NCBI GenBank assembly: GCA_022539475.1
Contig: VCMS01000027.1
Span: 245,107 to 309,106, forward strand
DNA: 64,000 nucleotides
Reading direction: 5' to 3'
From: Gracilaria domingensis
Taxonomy: Eukaryota; Rhodophyta; Florideophyceae; Gracilariales; Gracilariaceae
Below are positions 20,776-31,649 of this stretch, piece after piece (the stretch's first letter is position 1; each line of letters starts with the position of its first letter). The notes beneath the pieces are model-generated. The model had not been told where the DNA came from. It searched no databases and saw only the letters and a list, made by a program, of their open reading frames with translations. Made by a program: the position numbers and the translations under genes.

Positions 20776-20790
20776 TGCAAGAGACAGACG
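20776..20790 (-). repeat. Right terminal inverted repeat, copy 1
   Basis: TGCAAGAGACAGACG, complementary to the left end at 12 of 15 positions. Followed by AC (20791-20792), the right copy of the target duplication. The same end precedes unrelated DNA at 51522. Confidence 0.75.
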
Positions 20791-20792
20791 AC

Positions 20793-21504
20793 ATATCACC
20801 CCCAGAGTAATGGGCCGGTTGAACGTTTTAACCTCACGATGCTTAATGCATTGCGAACGTTTGTTGCCGATCACCCAACGGAATGGGATCAATACACCGA
20901 TGCGGTGACATATGCCTACAATACACAGGTTCATAGCACTACTCAGATCTCGCCGTTTGAGCTCGTGCTATCACGCGTTCCACCGTCGGTGGTCATCAAG
21001 CCACAGCCAATACTGTATAAGTTCCCCTCGCCCCGCCTACGTAGGGACGCGTGGAAGGGCTGGCTCACGAACATCATTCCTACGGTTAGGCAGAATATTT
21101 CTAAGGCACAGGCCGCCTACAAGCGGAATTTCGACGCCAGAGTGCGCAAACATGCCCCTCAGATCAGGGAAGGTAGCTATGCTTTCATACGGAAGGAATG
21201 CTACAATCCCGAGAAGGAGAAGCGCCACAAGCTGTCTCCTATCGCGGATGGTCCCTACCGGGTCATTTCAGTTACCGACACTACGGTTGTCCTTGATATC
21301 AAGGGAGAGCACGAGCGTTTTTCGCGGGATCGCGTAACGCCCGCACCAACGCCTGCTTCTCAGGAAACGCAACCGGAAACGCCGGATACCGCTGCGCCTA
21401 CTGCAGAACCAGCCGCTAAGGCTGAAGCGCGCACTTCACTGTCAGTATTGCCGCGTCCCAACCACGGACTCGCTGATTTGCCGGCTGAGCCGGAGCCTCA
21501 CTAG
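20793..21504 (+). pseudogene. Gypsy integrase, C-terminal part after the transposon
   Basis: Continues the integrase core: YHPQSNGPVERFN carries the third catalytic residue (Glu). Then TEWDQYTDAVTYAYNTQVHS, SPFELVLSRVPP, a long helix (AQAAYKRNFDARV), and a GPF/Y-like module (LSPIADGPYRVIS, then DIKGEHERFSRDRVTPAP). A TAG ends the frame. It is in register with the part ending at 10588 once the transposon is removed. Confidence 0.9.
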
Positions 21505-21741
21505 TCGGTCTCTGCTTCCGCTCACGTACGCACGCGGATACTGGCCCCTCCGGGGATACTTACCACCGCCCCCGACGCTCCAACTGAGGAGAGGGAGGAG
21601 GAGGCAAATCGCTCGCTGTCGTTGTCGCCGTCGTCGACGGAATCGCCGTTGCAGGCCCCAATGTCGCACGCAAGTCGTGTTTAACGCGCGCGAACGACCG
21701 CCGCACAACCGAACAATCGAAAAGACGCGAGCAACCCGCAG

Positions 21742-22923
21742 TTGTCCCGAAAGTCTGAGAAAGAACGCACCACTTCGGTGGAGCACGAAGCCGGAAACCC
21801 GGAAGAGCACCAGAGTGTAGCTGCTGCAGAAGTCGCCGCCTTGCCCGCGGATGGTACTGTACGGTCGTCACAAACGGAAGGACAGGAGCCTGCCCCAGAT
21901 GTGCAGCGTGAGACCGGTACGCCCGAAAAGAGTGTGGTAAACACCACAGCAGCCGGGTCGAATGCGGAGAATACACCCGTGCCGCAGTCGGAGCCCGCGA
22001 GCAGGAACGCAAATGCATCAAGGAAAGCCGGGAGTCCTGAAGAAAAGTTAGTCAAAAGAGACCGTGCTGTTACGGCAGACCCGACTTCGGGAGATCTCAG
22101 TGAAGCATCGAGTGATGAAGCCGTTGAAAACACGGAGAAAACCGCCGATATGGCGAGCCGATACGCCCCAGTAAGTGGAAAGCAGCACAACGCTGCACAC
22201 GCGCGCACATTGCGCCAAGTGTCTGGCTTCGCCGGCGACCCACCTCCAGTGGAGGACAACAGCACACGAGCCGGGCAAGGGCCTGCTGTAAGGCTTGCGG
22301 CCAACGAAAACGGAAATTCCGAATTCGAATCGGCAGCGCACAGCCGTGCAACGGCGAAGGCCCCAGGAGCAGTGAGTGGCGAAACGCCGCCACGGCGCGC
22401 ACAGCAGTGCCACTCGCTGGCGCACCGCAATGCGGACCGTTCACCCTCACGACGGGAGACGTCGCCGGAACGCCGGAAGCTCGCTATTCGAGAAGACCAA
22501 AGTAAGGTCACAGCCCGACAACAGGGGAAGGAAAGCCAGAAATCTGGAAGTCTGAATGTCAGGAGCACACAATGGTCACCAGGGCCACCTGGCGTACAGA
22601 ACGCACTGCCGTCAGAACGGAAGCCGTTGGGCAACGATGCCCCCGACGGGAACGCTAGCAGCGTCGCCTCAGAAGAGGACACAGTTACCGAACCGCACAC
22701 AGAGCGGCGTTTCCTCGACAGAGAGTGCGTTATGGACCGTCTGATCAGTCACGGCTACGCCTCTGATAAAGAGCTATTGTATCGAGTCCGTTGGTACGGC
22801 TGTCCTTCGTCGAAGGACACACATGAGCCTATCGAGCATTTGCCTCGCTCGAAAGTCCTACCGTACAACCGTCGCACACGGACACCGATACCGGCTACGC
22901 TAGGCAAAGCCCAAGTGGGTTGA
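21742..22923 (+). pseudogene. Gypsy Pol tail with chromodomain
   Basis: A hydrophilic Ser/Glu/Pro-rich linker of about 320 codons ends in a chromodomain at about 22720-22885: CVMDRLISHGYASDKELLYRV, RVRWYGCPSSKDTHEPIEHL, SKVLPYNRR. Chromodomains at the integrase end direct insertion to modified histone tails. The usual aromatic residue in D-T-W-E-P is His here, which would damage the methyl-lysine cage. The stretch 21505-21741 that should connect it to integrase contains stops and is out of frame. Confidence 0.7.
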
Positions 22924-22936
22924 CCACCCACAACTT

Positions 22937-23281
22937 GTGAGGTATGCTGTCGCAGATGAAAAATGCTGCCTCACCCGAAGCCACTACGTTGATATTGAAA
23001 TGCCGCTCTATGCGTGCCGAACAGACAAGCCGCGAAACGCGGAAGCCACTTACAGTGGAGAAGAAGATGAAGAAGAAAGAAGCCTAGGAAGATGGAGAAG
23101 AATCCAGGACACTGGAAAGAAGGCGAAGAACCTTTATCGCTACAGTCGCTTCTGCGGCAAGTTAGCCCTCTCTTGTGGGCCATTCGCAACGGCTTCGAAC
23201 GAGGTATTGCCTACTGAGAAGGGGGAGAACAAGAAGAAAAATTTGAGTCAAGCCGGCAAGGCTGGAGAAGTCTACTTCTAA
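22937..23281 (+). other. Short ORF behind the chromodomain
   Basis: 114 codons with an acidic patch (SGEEDEEERSLGRW) and lysine-rich C-terminus. No domain recognised. May be leftover pol or an untranslated stretch. Confidence 0.2.
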
Positions 23282-23450
23282 CTATTGAGGCTGCCAGTCA
23301 TCATCGGGGTCTAATACTGACTACTGTAGCCCGTCAGGGATCTCGAGCCGGAGAGCTACGCGCCAGACGGCCCAGCACCTGGCGTTCCCCCGCTACCGGG
23401 AGCCCCGGAGAAGCGCTGTGCGGCTATCGCTTGCAATTCCGACTCGTCGG

Positions 23451-25038
23451 TCACCGTATCGGGAACGGCCACTCCCACGCCACGAAGGAAGTCGCGAATG
23501 ACCGCCGCTCGCGGAGCGAGAGAGGAACTGCCGCCACATCCTGAACCCACGGCCCGGTCGGAACGGGAGCCGCTACAGCGGGTGGGACAACAACTACGAC
23601 TTCGTCGTCGTCTCCCATCGCTTCGGGCTCCTGTACAACTTCCACGCCCCCTGGGCTCCCCTCATTCATGGGGCTTTCTCCCTCGGCAGGGTCATCATCG
23701 TCGTCGTCGACGTATGCAAACCCATGCGGGTGCCCTTCCGAGATATTTTGCTCCTCTCGGCGGCGACCAGCCGCCTCAGCGGGACCAATTATCTCCCAAA
23801 TCCATGGGTCAAAGTATATGACGTCACTGGCATTGACGTTCCGTCCCGGAGAACGGTCCGACTGCCGACGAACCACGTCGGAAACCTGGCTAGCACGGAC
23901 CTCGTTCCAGTCAATCTGGTCAATGACGTCCACCAACGCGGTGGCTTCGCGCGCATTGCGGCTCGAGCCGAGCAATTGGGAGAGGTCCAATGCCCGGATC
24001 GCTTGCCGGATGAGCTCCGGGATGAACCACACCTGGTACGAATCGTATGCCTCGAAGAGGAGAAAAGCCGCAACGCGGACCGTCTATTCTGTCGCAAAGA
24101 TGCTCCAAAGGCCGCGAGACGGATCGTTCATGAAATAGGAGCCTATGTAAGTTAGACAGGGTGGCAGCTCTACGTGACCCTCGTGGGACTTCGACCGCAG
24201 ACCAGAACAACGGCAGCGGCAGCTATCGCCCACTATGGGAGTGTCGCGCGATGCGCTCCACCTCTGTACACTGGTACGCCACCAGTACCCCGAAGCGGGA
24301 ACGTCATTTCCTCTCGAATCGGAGGCCTTCATGGAATTGAGACCGTGCAGGACGGCGAAGAAACCGGAACTCGGCACGAAGGATAGGCCGAGCCCACAGT
24401 ATCAACTCCTGCTGCGGCTGAACGGTGTGCGAATATCGGTCGATTTCGTCCAACGCATTGGCTAGATGGTCGCCGTAGCCGACCTCGCCGAAAGTTCGGT
24501 AGCGTGACACGTCATACTGTTACTGTGCCGGCACCGGATGCTCGTTCGAAGCTCGGAAGTGTCGCGCGTACCCAATGCGGGCCATCTCATTGCGAGCAAA
24601 TTGTCTCGTCTCGTTTCGACCTACGAACGGGCAACTCGGTGTGACCGCAACGCGGGCAATCCAGTCCCAAGAACGGGTAACGTCAGCAGGAAGCCCACCA
24701 GGGAGTTGACCGTCGACAGCGTACGAGTCGACAAGCTCTGTATCCCAAACGGCCCCGGCGTCGAGCCAGAGGGTCTGGGCGAAAAGGAAACTGTGCCGGT
24801 GCGGATCCCGGATGCGTAACGCGCCTGCTGTAGGCCATCCATCCAGCGTAGCTGGCATCTCGGCGTTGAACCTATCCAATACCGGCGCGGGACCAGCCTG
24901 AGCTGGTGCGTGATCTTTTCCGGAAGAACCCGGCTGGGACGCAGCCGCCGACTGCGGGAGAGGCACTGACCGGAACGGCGGGTTGGGAACTTGCATACGT
25001 GCCGTCGAAGACGGATGGGCGTTGGGCGTGTCGGACAT
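23451..25038 (-). pseudogene. Antisense gene between chromodomain and 3' LTR of the gypsy element
   Basis: A protein-like minus-strand series starts at an ATG at 25038 (MSDTPNAHPSSTARMQVP) and runs to a stop at 24520, continues in shifted phases (SRYRTFGEVGYGDHLANALD near 24480; VELPPCLTYIGSYFMND near 24160), and ends in 24032-23451 (VWFIPELIRQAIRALDLSQL to an acidic tail with a run of six Asp). About 530 codons in total. The N-terminal part has a Pro/Ser/Ala-rich leader and an aromatic-rich core (RSWDWIARVAVTPS). No homology recognised. Additional antisense genes at this position are known in some plant gypsy elements. Confidence 0.5.
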
Positions 25039-25186
25039 CGTGGGAGGGCTCGAGATCGCGAGGTTCGCTATGGACACCGGAAGTGTTGGTGGTTCCGAAC
25101 AGTTCTCGGCAGACCCGTCTTCGGAGACATCCTTATATACCTCCACCGCGATGCGTGTCGAGCCAACGGAGTCGGTCTTTCAGCCT

Positions 25187-25199
25187 GAGAAGGGGGAGA
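25187..25199 (+). promoter_or_regulatory. Polypurine tract
   Basis: gagaagggggaga lies directly before the 3' LTR start, where plus-strand DNA synthesis would be primed. Confidence 0.7.
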
Positions 25200-26057
25200 T
25201 GTAGAGCAAAACGCCCTAGAGAGGGATTCATCGAGGTGCTCTTCATAGTTTGTTGATCCGTTACCGGCTTCGCAACCTCATGTAATGAGAGGCTACTGTA
25301 GTGATGGCCTTATTTTGGGGTATGTCTAGGGAGGGTGATGTTTCTGCACATGTGTGCTGAGTTGGCCGGATGCCGGGGGCGCCGTGGCAAGCCCGCCACG
25401 GTTTCACAGGTGTAGGGTGTTGGCCGGCAGCGTCGGATAGTTAGGTATTTTTAGTTGATATTTTCAAGTGCCCTATATAGGTGGCGGCACTTGCCGCCAC
25501 TGTACAGAAAGTAAACCTCAAGGAGGCCTTTGGTGGCTCTAGCTTCTTGCCGCGTGCGAAAGGTTCTTCGTCCCTAACCGGGCTTTACCGCCGCGTTCCC
25601 GGAGTTTCTATCCATCTCTATCCCCGAGGAGTCCTAGACCGTCGTTACGGCATCTTTCTGTTGTTTATTTCTTATTATTTCCGTCATATGGCTCTTGTTT
25701 CTCTGACCTGTTATACAGGTTTGGTCCACTAGTCCCAGGACGTATTTCCGTTTATCACGAGTGAGTGCTCCGCAGTGCTGCTCGTTTGTTGATCCTTTGT
25801 TGCCCCATACCGTTGGGCTGGATACTCCCACTCACTGTGGCACACCGGACATCCGGATATTTAGGCTGATTCTTCCCCCTTGACCTCCGACTGCACGCTC
25901 AGATCGGGGCCACCCGGACTTACACCCGGCATCGCGCTGGCCCTATCGAAGGGTTCTGCTGCTGCATCTATCTCTATAGAGAGCAGATTTCAAACACCCT
26001 GTCTTTGCGCTTTCCGCGACGCGGCTCTTGTTTGTCCACTCGTGGGATTGCACCGCA
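25200..26057 (+). repeat. Gypsy 3' LTR
   Basis: 858 bp, TGTAGAGC...CACCGCA, same length as the 5' LTR. Differences are concentrated in the first 200 bp, with few later ones. Followed by atttc, the right target duplication, and then by copia A sequence. Confidence 0.88.
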
Positions 26058-26503
26058 ATTTCTTCGATCATATGCTTAGCGAATGCCTGATCAAATCCAT
26101 AAACAAGGGCGTGGATTTCTGTGTCCATAACTGAACGTGCAACAAGTTTGCAAAGACTGGTTCCATAATGGATAATGTTCGCGCGATTGTTCCCATCAGC
26201 TAATAACAGTACGAATCCTAGCTGGGATTTTATCTTATCTATGTTAGCGAATGATGCATCAGTGAAGAGCATCAATCGTACTGTGTTCATATCCAATGGG
26301 AGGTATTTTCGACCAATATCTGGCGCTTCGTGGCATCTGTCTACCACAGCCTTTAGTTTTCGGAAGTGAATTTGCTGTGGTTCATTCACAGAGTTAGCCC
26401 ACAGTTGCACCGCTGCAGATATATCTGGTCTTGTACAACATCCGATACACAATGCTTGGGCACGCACACTGATGAAATCCTTCGCAGTTCGAGGATGAAT
26501 CAA
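26058..26503 (-). pseudogene. Copia A RNase H, N-terminal part
   Basis: Minus-strand translation contains GCCTRPDISAAVQLWANSVN-like text, LMLFTDASFAN (catalytic Asp) and MDTEIHALVYGFDQAF, with AFAKHMIEEI running up to the gypsy insertion. In copia B the MDTEIHAL part is frameshifted, so here copia A is the less damaged copy. Confidence 0.8.
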
Positions 26504-26554
26504 AGACCTTAGCTTCTTGCTCTGCGAAACTCAAATGCACCCTTCAGTCCTTCT

Positions 26555-27418
26555 CTAAATTTCAAGTCCATTGAAGTTCGCCACATCTCCCTCGTTCAGA
26601 CACTTACGCAGCTTAGACTCAAATGTCTTGGAGCTTGTTTCTTCATCGTCAAGGAAGTTCTGATTTCCATGTCCGAAAGAATGGTCCACCTGTAAGATTG
26701 TTACTTCATCGAGAATCTGTTCGGATCTGCGGTATAGTACACATGTGTCTGCCATTGTGTAAATCATGGAATTTTTCTCAATATGATGTGTATAGTAGTT
26801 AAGAAACCAATGCAATCCACTCTCAGAAATGTCATAGAGAGGTTTAACCACACGAAGTACCTTTCCAGATTCAATTCCCATCTCTGGAGTGGAACGTAAG
26901 AACACCTTAAGTTCAATCATGGATTCAGATTGTATATATGCTCGTGATATATCGCGAACATATGGTGTATGATCTGGTAATAAGACATAAAGTGCAATCG
27001 CAGCTCTCTGTCCAAGACGGCTGAGAGTTGGGGACTTTGTCACAATATCCAAAGCACCATAGTCCATGTAGTTCTGTGCATCCAATCGTGATTTCTTACG
27101 ATCCTTTCCATCTACAGACTTAACCACGCCCACCGACTTTCACCCATAGATTCGTGCGTCTCTCGGTATGTCTGTCATATCGACAGTTTCGAACGTTCCG
27201 CGTCTCTCTAAACCCATAAGTTCCTTCAGTCGGGCTTCCTTACAAGCTACGGCCGGAGATTCTTCTATTCCATTCACTCCGTTAGCGGCTTGAGATTCAC
27301 TTCCAAGGAAAGCAAGATTATCATCCCGAACAAATTCAGTATCTAACTGATGTTCCACCTCCGATCTCGTTGGCGGATTCACGACACTGGAACGGAAAAT
27401 GCCACGCCCAGGGGGCAT
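26555..27418 (-). pseudogene. Copia A reverse transcriptase
   Basis: Blocks in order: LKELMGLERRGTFETVDM, a stop after RIYG, KSRLDAQNYMDYGALDIVTK, SPTLSRLGQRAAIALYV, YVRDISRAYIQSESM, VLRVVKPLYDISESGLHW, then LQVDHSFGHGNQNFLDDEE. The catalytic Asp pair of the copia YVDD/QVDD box has become D-H, so the enzyme is dead. Copia B has the identical replacement. Confidence 0.85.
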
Positions 27419-27466
27419 TTGGACTACTACAGTCTCACTGTCTACATTTGTGAAGGTACGAGGACC

Positions 27467-28360
27467 TTACCACTTCCTCCATGTGTCTCTGTAGATGTGC
27501 ACTGGAGCACCAGCCGGAAGTTTCTCCAAGAGCTTGCTCCCTTCGTTACTTTTACGACCTGAAAAGAGCTTAAGTTCAAACGAGACGCGACGCTTTGCCT
27601 GTTCCTTACGAATGGGATCTATACCCTTATGAACAGCTCTGGCGCGCTGCCGTTGCGTCACTGCAGAAGTCGGTCTGGCTGGTGGCGGTATGGCACCAAA
27701 TACAAGCAGAGTTGGGCACAACCCTTCCGGACCAATAGGGTCATTGACAGACTTGACTGCCAGCTGCAGGCAATCGGCATCTGTTTCTGATCGAGTCATA
27801 GAGGATCGTATCTTTAGAAACCCTGCTCGAAGAGGTCCGTGATACCCTTCGACATGGGTCATGGTGGACGGAGACTCGATAGGAGCTTTTATAATCGTAA
27901 TGCCGTCTGCTTGTGAGAGTTCTAAGAGTTCCTGCGAAACGAAGTTACTGCCTTGGTCGATTCGTAAGAAATCGGAAAGTCCCAGGTACAGTCGTGACCA
28001 GCAGCGTATGAAAGACTTCCAAACTTCTGGGGAGGTCACACGCTTTAAGAACAATGCAGCGTTGAAGTGGGTAGCTTCATCGACAGCGTGAAGTATAGGC
28101 CTCTAGATAATTTACATAACACCGATGGCCACAATATGATTAAATTTGAGATCATCAGTTCCTATTGTGAGCTTGAACCTCCGTGGTCGTGCAGCATGTT
28201 CGGAACATGTAACACACGATTCCGTCAATTCTTTTATCGCTGTACGCACTTCTGGATTCATTTCCTCTGGACGAGCCATTCTCAGAACATTTAGGGAAGC
28301 ATTTACCGTAGGGTGTCCAAACGAACGGTGTAGCTTTCGTGGCTCTACCTCTGTGTACAG
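27467..28360 (-). pseudogene. Copia A integrase
   Basis: HHCC domain (LHRSFGHPTVNASL then SCVTCSEHA), then the catalytic core: the expected first Asp in HIVAIGVM is Gly, two stops follow, then DEATHFN-type text, the second Asp in RIDQGSNFVSQ and the Glu in MTHVEGYHGPLR. C-terminal part contains GPEGLCPTLLVFGAIPP and the PAGAPVHIYR domain. Inactive. Confidence 0.85.
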
Positions 28361-28807
28361 TGAGAATGATAAGTCTTCTGCACGACAGTTGTGAATTAGG
28401 AAATAATTCTTGAAGGTCAGTGGCTGACGAAGATGCTTGTACATCACTTCTCGATTCTGCAGGCTAATCTCCAGACCATTATCTACCATTTCCTGCATGC
28501 TCAGAGGGCTAGAGACATTGTCCTGGAGGATCTGAAAGGTCACGTCAATAACCAAATTCAAATCCTTGAACGGCACTGGAATAGTAGCAGTTCCAACCAT
28601 TTCACTATGAATTCCAATACCTTTCACACTTTTCATATTGTCCCTATCAATATTACAAGGGACGTCGAACTGATTTGAATACGCCCTGTACTGTGAATAG
28701 GACATCACGGAAGATCTGTTTGCACATTTTTCGATATGAGGACTACGGAAAGCTTCCCTCTCCCCCTGCTTCAGTTCTTGTTCCATTGCGGGTATAGATA
28801 TTTTCAA
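28361..28807 (-). pseudogene. Copia A protease region
   Basis: Retropepsin-like region, minus strand. CANRSSVMSYSQYRAY replaces the usual D-T/S-G-A-x-R-S-V motif; later PFKDLNLVIDVTFQIL and the tail EVMYKHLRQPLTFKNYFLIH, which in this family leads into integrase. The active-site aspartate motif is not intact. Confidence 0.6.
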
Positions 28808-30450
28808 GTCTCTCTGCCGTGTAGAAATGCTGCATTCGCAAGATATACCTCATCCGATTCGTGTAGTGACATCTCATCTTCTACAATGTACGCTGTCTCC
28901 TCCTCGATATCTTTATCGCTGTCGAAGCTATTACTTTCACTAGGCCACACGAGATTGGCATCATTCTACGGTGCCAACTCATCAAAAATGAGGGAAAGAT
29001 CTTCAACAGTTAGGTACGCAGAGGGTCTTCGACTATTTTTCTTCTCGATGGCGTCTCTGATTCCTTGCTGCGAATGTCTCATTCGAGCCAAACGGTTCTC
29101 ACCACAAACGTAACAGCCCTTTTTCCCAGCAATCCATTTTGAGGAAGTCCTTCTACCACGGCGATCATCCATTCCTCTACGCCCAAATCCTCTCACGCTC
29201 TTTCTGGCCCCTCCTCCATATTTGTTGCCAAGACTGTAGAGAGTGTAACCGCTGGGGCTCCTAAGGGTTGTAGAGGCAGTGAAGGCTTCAGGGGACTTCG
29301 TTTCACTGGATAGAGACGTAGCAATCCGAAGAGCTTCATGAGACGTTGCAGGAACACGCTCTCTAAAGGACTGAGATACATGAGGTGAGTCGGCCGAGAC
29401 GACGAGTTGCTCTCTAAGAAAGTTATCCGTTCTGTAAGCAGGTTTTAATCGATTCTGTAGATGTCCCAGTCTGTGGCAGAATGACCTGAAAACATCAAGC
29501 TTGCTCTTATCTGGATTCTCTCGCATTGCTTGCGAGATTCGCATCGACTGCCAAAGAATTAGCGTACGATTTCTCTCTTCAGCGTTGATGTAGTTATCTA
29601 CAGATTTCTGCAGAATACTTTCGTAAGAGTTGTCAACACGGTACACCTTCATATAGAACGAGAGGGCATCATCGCGCAGTATCGCTCGAAGAGCTGCGGC
29701 CTTTTCTTCATCAGAAAGACGGCACAGCCTGGCCATTGAATCATAGAAATCGACAGATCCTTGGAGGTCTCCCTCGAAACCACCACGGTATGAGCAACGG
29801 TTTTTGCAAGCCTTTAACGTACTGGTAAATCCATTGGGATAGCCCTAGAATGGCCTATCAAACGATTTGTTAGAATCTGTTCCACGCTTGGACATGTGCA
29901 AAGAGTTCTCGCATGCGTTAGGTAGAACATTTTCCAGAGTACTGCCAGCAGCACTAGGGGGCTTCTCAGCTTCTTTCACAAGATCACGTACTCTATGGTT
30001 ATTCTGTGGTTGTTCAGGTGAGACGGTGTCCTGGATTTGGGTCCGCGTTAGCTGACGAGGATCGAATCCGTGCGACGCTTGTCGACTGTGCTGTGCTTGA
30101 TATTAATGTACAGATGCTTAGAGTTGAGGAATAATAAGCTCTGTCTGCCCGGTTGGAGCCTGGTTTCCGACCACACGTATGTACTTTAATTGTTCTAAAC
30201 AATCTAAGAGACCTCTAGCGCGTCGATATTCCTGCTGTCTGCGAACCCATACTCCGCCTTCGTTCAGAAAGTTAACCCATCGTAGCGAGGTAGCTTTTGA
30301 CATATATCCTAAGGACTCTGGTCTGAAACTTGAGGTGAACTCAAACCATAACACTTCGTTTCACACTCCAGTCTCCTTCAAGTCATCCATAATTTCCTTG
30401 GAGTACTGTTCGAGTTCCTGTTTGTACGAGTTTAACACTTCTGTGTCTGC
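28808..30450 (-). pseudogene. Copia A gag with degenerate zinc knuckle
   Basis: 256-codon segment 29736-28966 (MARLCRLSDEEKAAALRAIL) is a typical retroelement capsid region. It ends in CYVCGENRLARMRHSQQ, a zinc knuckle of the C-x2-C type lacking the third cysteine. Upstream pieces at 30450-30118 (SYKQELEQYSKEIMDDLKET, SLRWVNFLNEGGVWV) are the gag N-terminal region. Stops separate the pieces. Nearly identical to copia B 32053-33533. Confidence 0.75.
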
Positions 30451-30783
30451 ATCTTGGGTATCACTCGGCCAAGTGCTCTTCGGTGCAGCGGACGGAAAAC
30501 TTTCCCGGACAGATGCCGTGTGGTTTGTGCTACGAGCATCCGGAATATCGGTTCCATCTGGATACTCATACAGTTATCACATCCCACGCATAGGGTCCTT
30601 TAATGAACTCTGCTCATGGGCTTCCCAAAAGAACTGATTCAAGATCGGTTCGATTGGAGTACTAAATCGATGTTTCGAACATATACGGATAGCTTTATCA
30701 TCTTTTCGTCGCCGTAGGACTGGTTCTTTTCTTAGCTTTTCCCTCGTTCGGAATGTCGGCCTTTGCCTCCGTGATACGAACAT
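30451..30783 (-). pseudogene. N-terminal gag extension unique to copia A
   Basis: Beyond the end of the inverted repeat the frame continues as SVRESFPSAAPKSTWPS, then after a stop near 30590 FFWEAHEQSSLKDPM and RRQRPTFRTREKLRK up to 30783. Copia B has different sequence at this point, so one of the two was rearranged here. Confidence 0.4.
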
Positions 30784-31649
30784 ATTGGGGTCTTCAACCT
30801 CACCATCACTCTATCCTTCATGTAGTCAACAACCATGAAGACACCAGCCGCAAGAACAGCTAGCGAAGAGGACTCAGTCAATCAGCTAGGCGTATCGACA
30901 AAACCATGTGTTAGATAATGTAAGACTGCGAAGAACTGTCGCCGACCAGGTAGCTCCTTTTCAGGAAATAACGCCGCTGTGTCTAACGCTCTCTGTTTGT
31001 CCACTAGGTCCGTTTTGCGCTCTCAGTCTACCCACATCTTGTACTCAACATGTCTGTTTCTGAACTTTCTCGTCTTAAAAGCTACGAGACGGATACAGCG
31101 ATAGATTTTAGCTGGCGACCAAATGCAGTATTATTTAAGTAAAGAGCCTATGTTTCTCTCCCACTCTGACCTTCATTTTGAAAAGTTTTCTTCGCAAATG
31201 GCTAATTTCATTTGCTATACTGTCCCTCATTAGTCATTTATTTTCGTATCAAGTCAGTCAGTCACAAATACTGGCCTGGGTTCAGTGCCTGTTCTTCTTC
31301 TTTATTTCGGACATCGACCTCTAATTTCTAGGTTGAAGTAGAACGTTCTTCCTGGAAAAAGTTCTCTCTCATCAGAAAAGCCAACAGTCTTTGCGAATGT
31401 TGTCTAATCAATTCTTGGAGACTCAGATTTTGTCATACAGATAAGGGAAGGAGCGTTTCTCGGCGAAAGGTGTTCGTCAGAGGGCATTTCGGTACCATAG
31501 GGTCCTGTGCCTGTTCCGTTGCCAGTTTCCTACCTCTTTTCTGCCCATAACCCCTCCCGCGACAGATTTGCTCTTCAAAGACCAAACTGACAATTACTAC
31601 ACTTACGCACGGCTAGGTTTAAATTAAAAACTTTTTCTGTATCCAACTG
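30784..31649. other. Spacer between the inverted copia elements, no gene
   Basis: No reading frame over about 60 codons and no LTR recognised. It is AT-rich around 31120-31260. It may hold a degraded 5' LTR of copia A or unrelated filler. Confidence 0.4.

Larger units (their letters stand above)
10589..20790. mobile_element. Plavaka/CMC-like DNA transposon, copy 1 (10,202 bp)
   Basis: Boundaries come from the interrupted gypsy integrase and from comparison with copy 2 (40780-51522). Ends are CGTCTGTGTTCTGCA and the complement of CGTCTGTCTCTTGCA. Left-to-right contents: AT-rich subterminal region, coiled-coil gene (-), epimerase fragment (-), ketopantoate-reductase-like gene (+), chimeric HAD fragment, two overlapping ORFs (-), 110-bp palindromic array, transposase (-), hairpins, subterminal repeats. 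The transposase has stop codons in this copy, so it would need help from another copy. Confidence 0.85.
4198..26057 (+). mobile_element. Ty3/gypsy chromovirus, interrupted by a DNA transposon
   Basis: Two LTRs of equal length (858 bp; 4198-5055 and 25200-26057) flank a gag, protease, RT, RNase H, integrase and chromodomain series on the plus strand. A target duplication of 5 bp is visible as atttc at 26058-26062 against the altered atgcc at 4193-4197; copia B has the uninterrupted site. Removing the 10.2-kb transposon plus its 2-bp duplication leaves about 11.66 kb, long for this group because an antisense gene lies between chromodomain and 3' LTR. The LTRs differ at scattered positions and the reading frames contain many stops and frameshifts, so this is an old, inactive copy. 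Confidence 0.9.
26058..30450 (-). repeat. Left arm of a 4.4-kb inverted repeat
   Basis: Reverse complement of 32053-36450 with very few differences: for instance the 256-residue gag segment differs at one residue (YMKVY against YVKVY) and the 192-residue RT segment is identical. Stops and catalytic changes are shared. Confidence 0.9.
3331..30783 (-). mobile_element. Copia A: Ty1/copia retrotransposon, split by a gypsy insertion
   Basis: A minus-strand copia element whose 3' LTR is 3331-3807 and whose RNase H C-terminus is 3808-4197. The gypsy element at 4198-26057 interrupts it, after which RNase H, reverse transcriptase, integrase, protease and gag follow in that order (reading rightwards on the minus strand) to about 30.8 kb. 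The two halves join in register: the sequence ending at 4192 and the one starting at 26058 are contiguous in copia B near 36435-36470. No 5' LTR is recognised at its right end, so that boundary is uncertain. Order gag-PR-IN-RT-RH is that of Ty1/copia. Every domain carries stops or catalytic losses, so it is inactive. Confidence 0.8.

Noticed and set aside
10589-20790. Maverick/Polinton or virus-like giant element
   Set aside because: No polymerase B, capsid, ATPase or protease; ends and transposase fit a CMC-type element.
28112-28678. Plus-strand ORFs in the copia A region
   Set aside because: They are mirror images of the minus-strand copia domains, and the same shadows appear on the minus strand of copia B.
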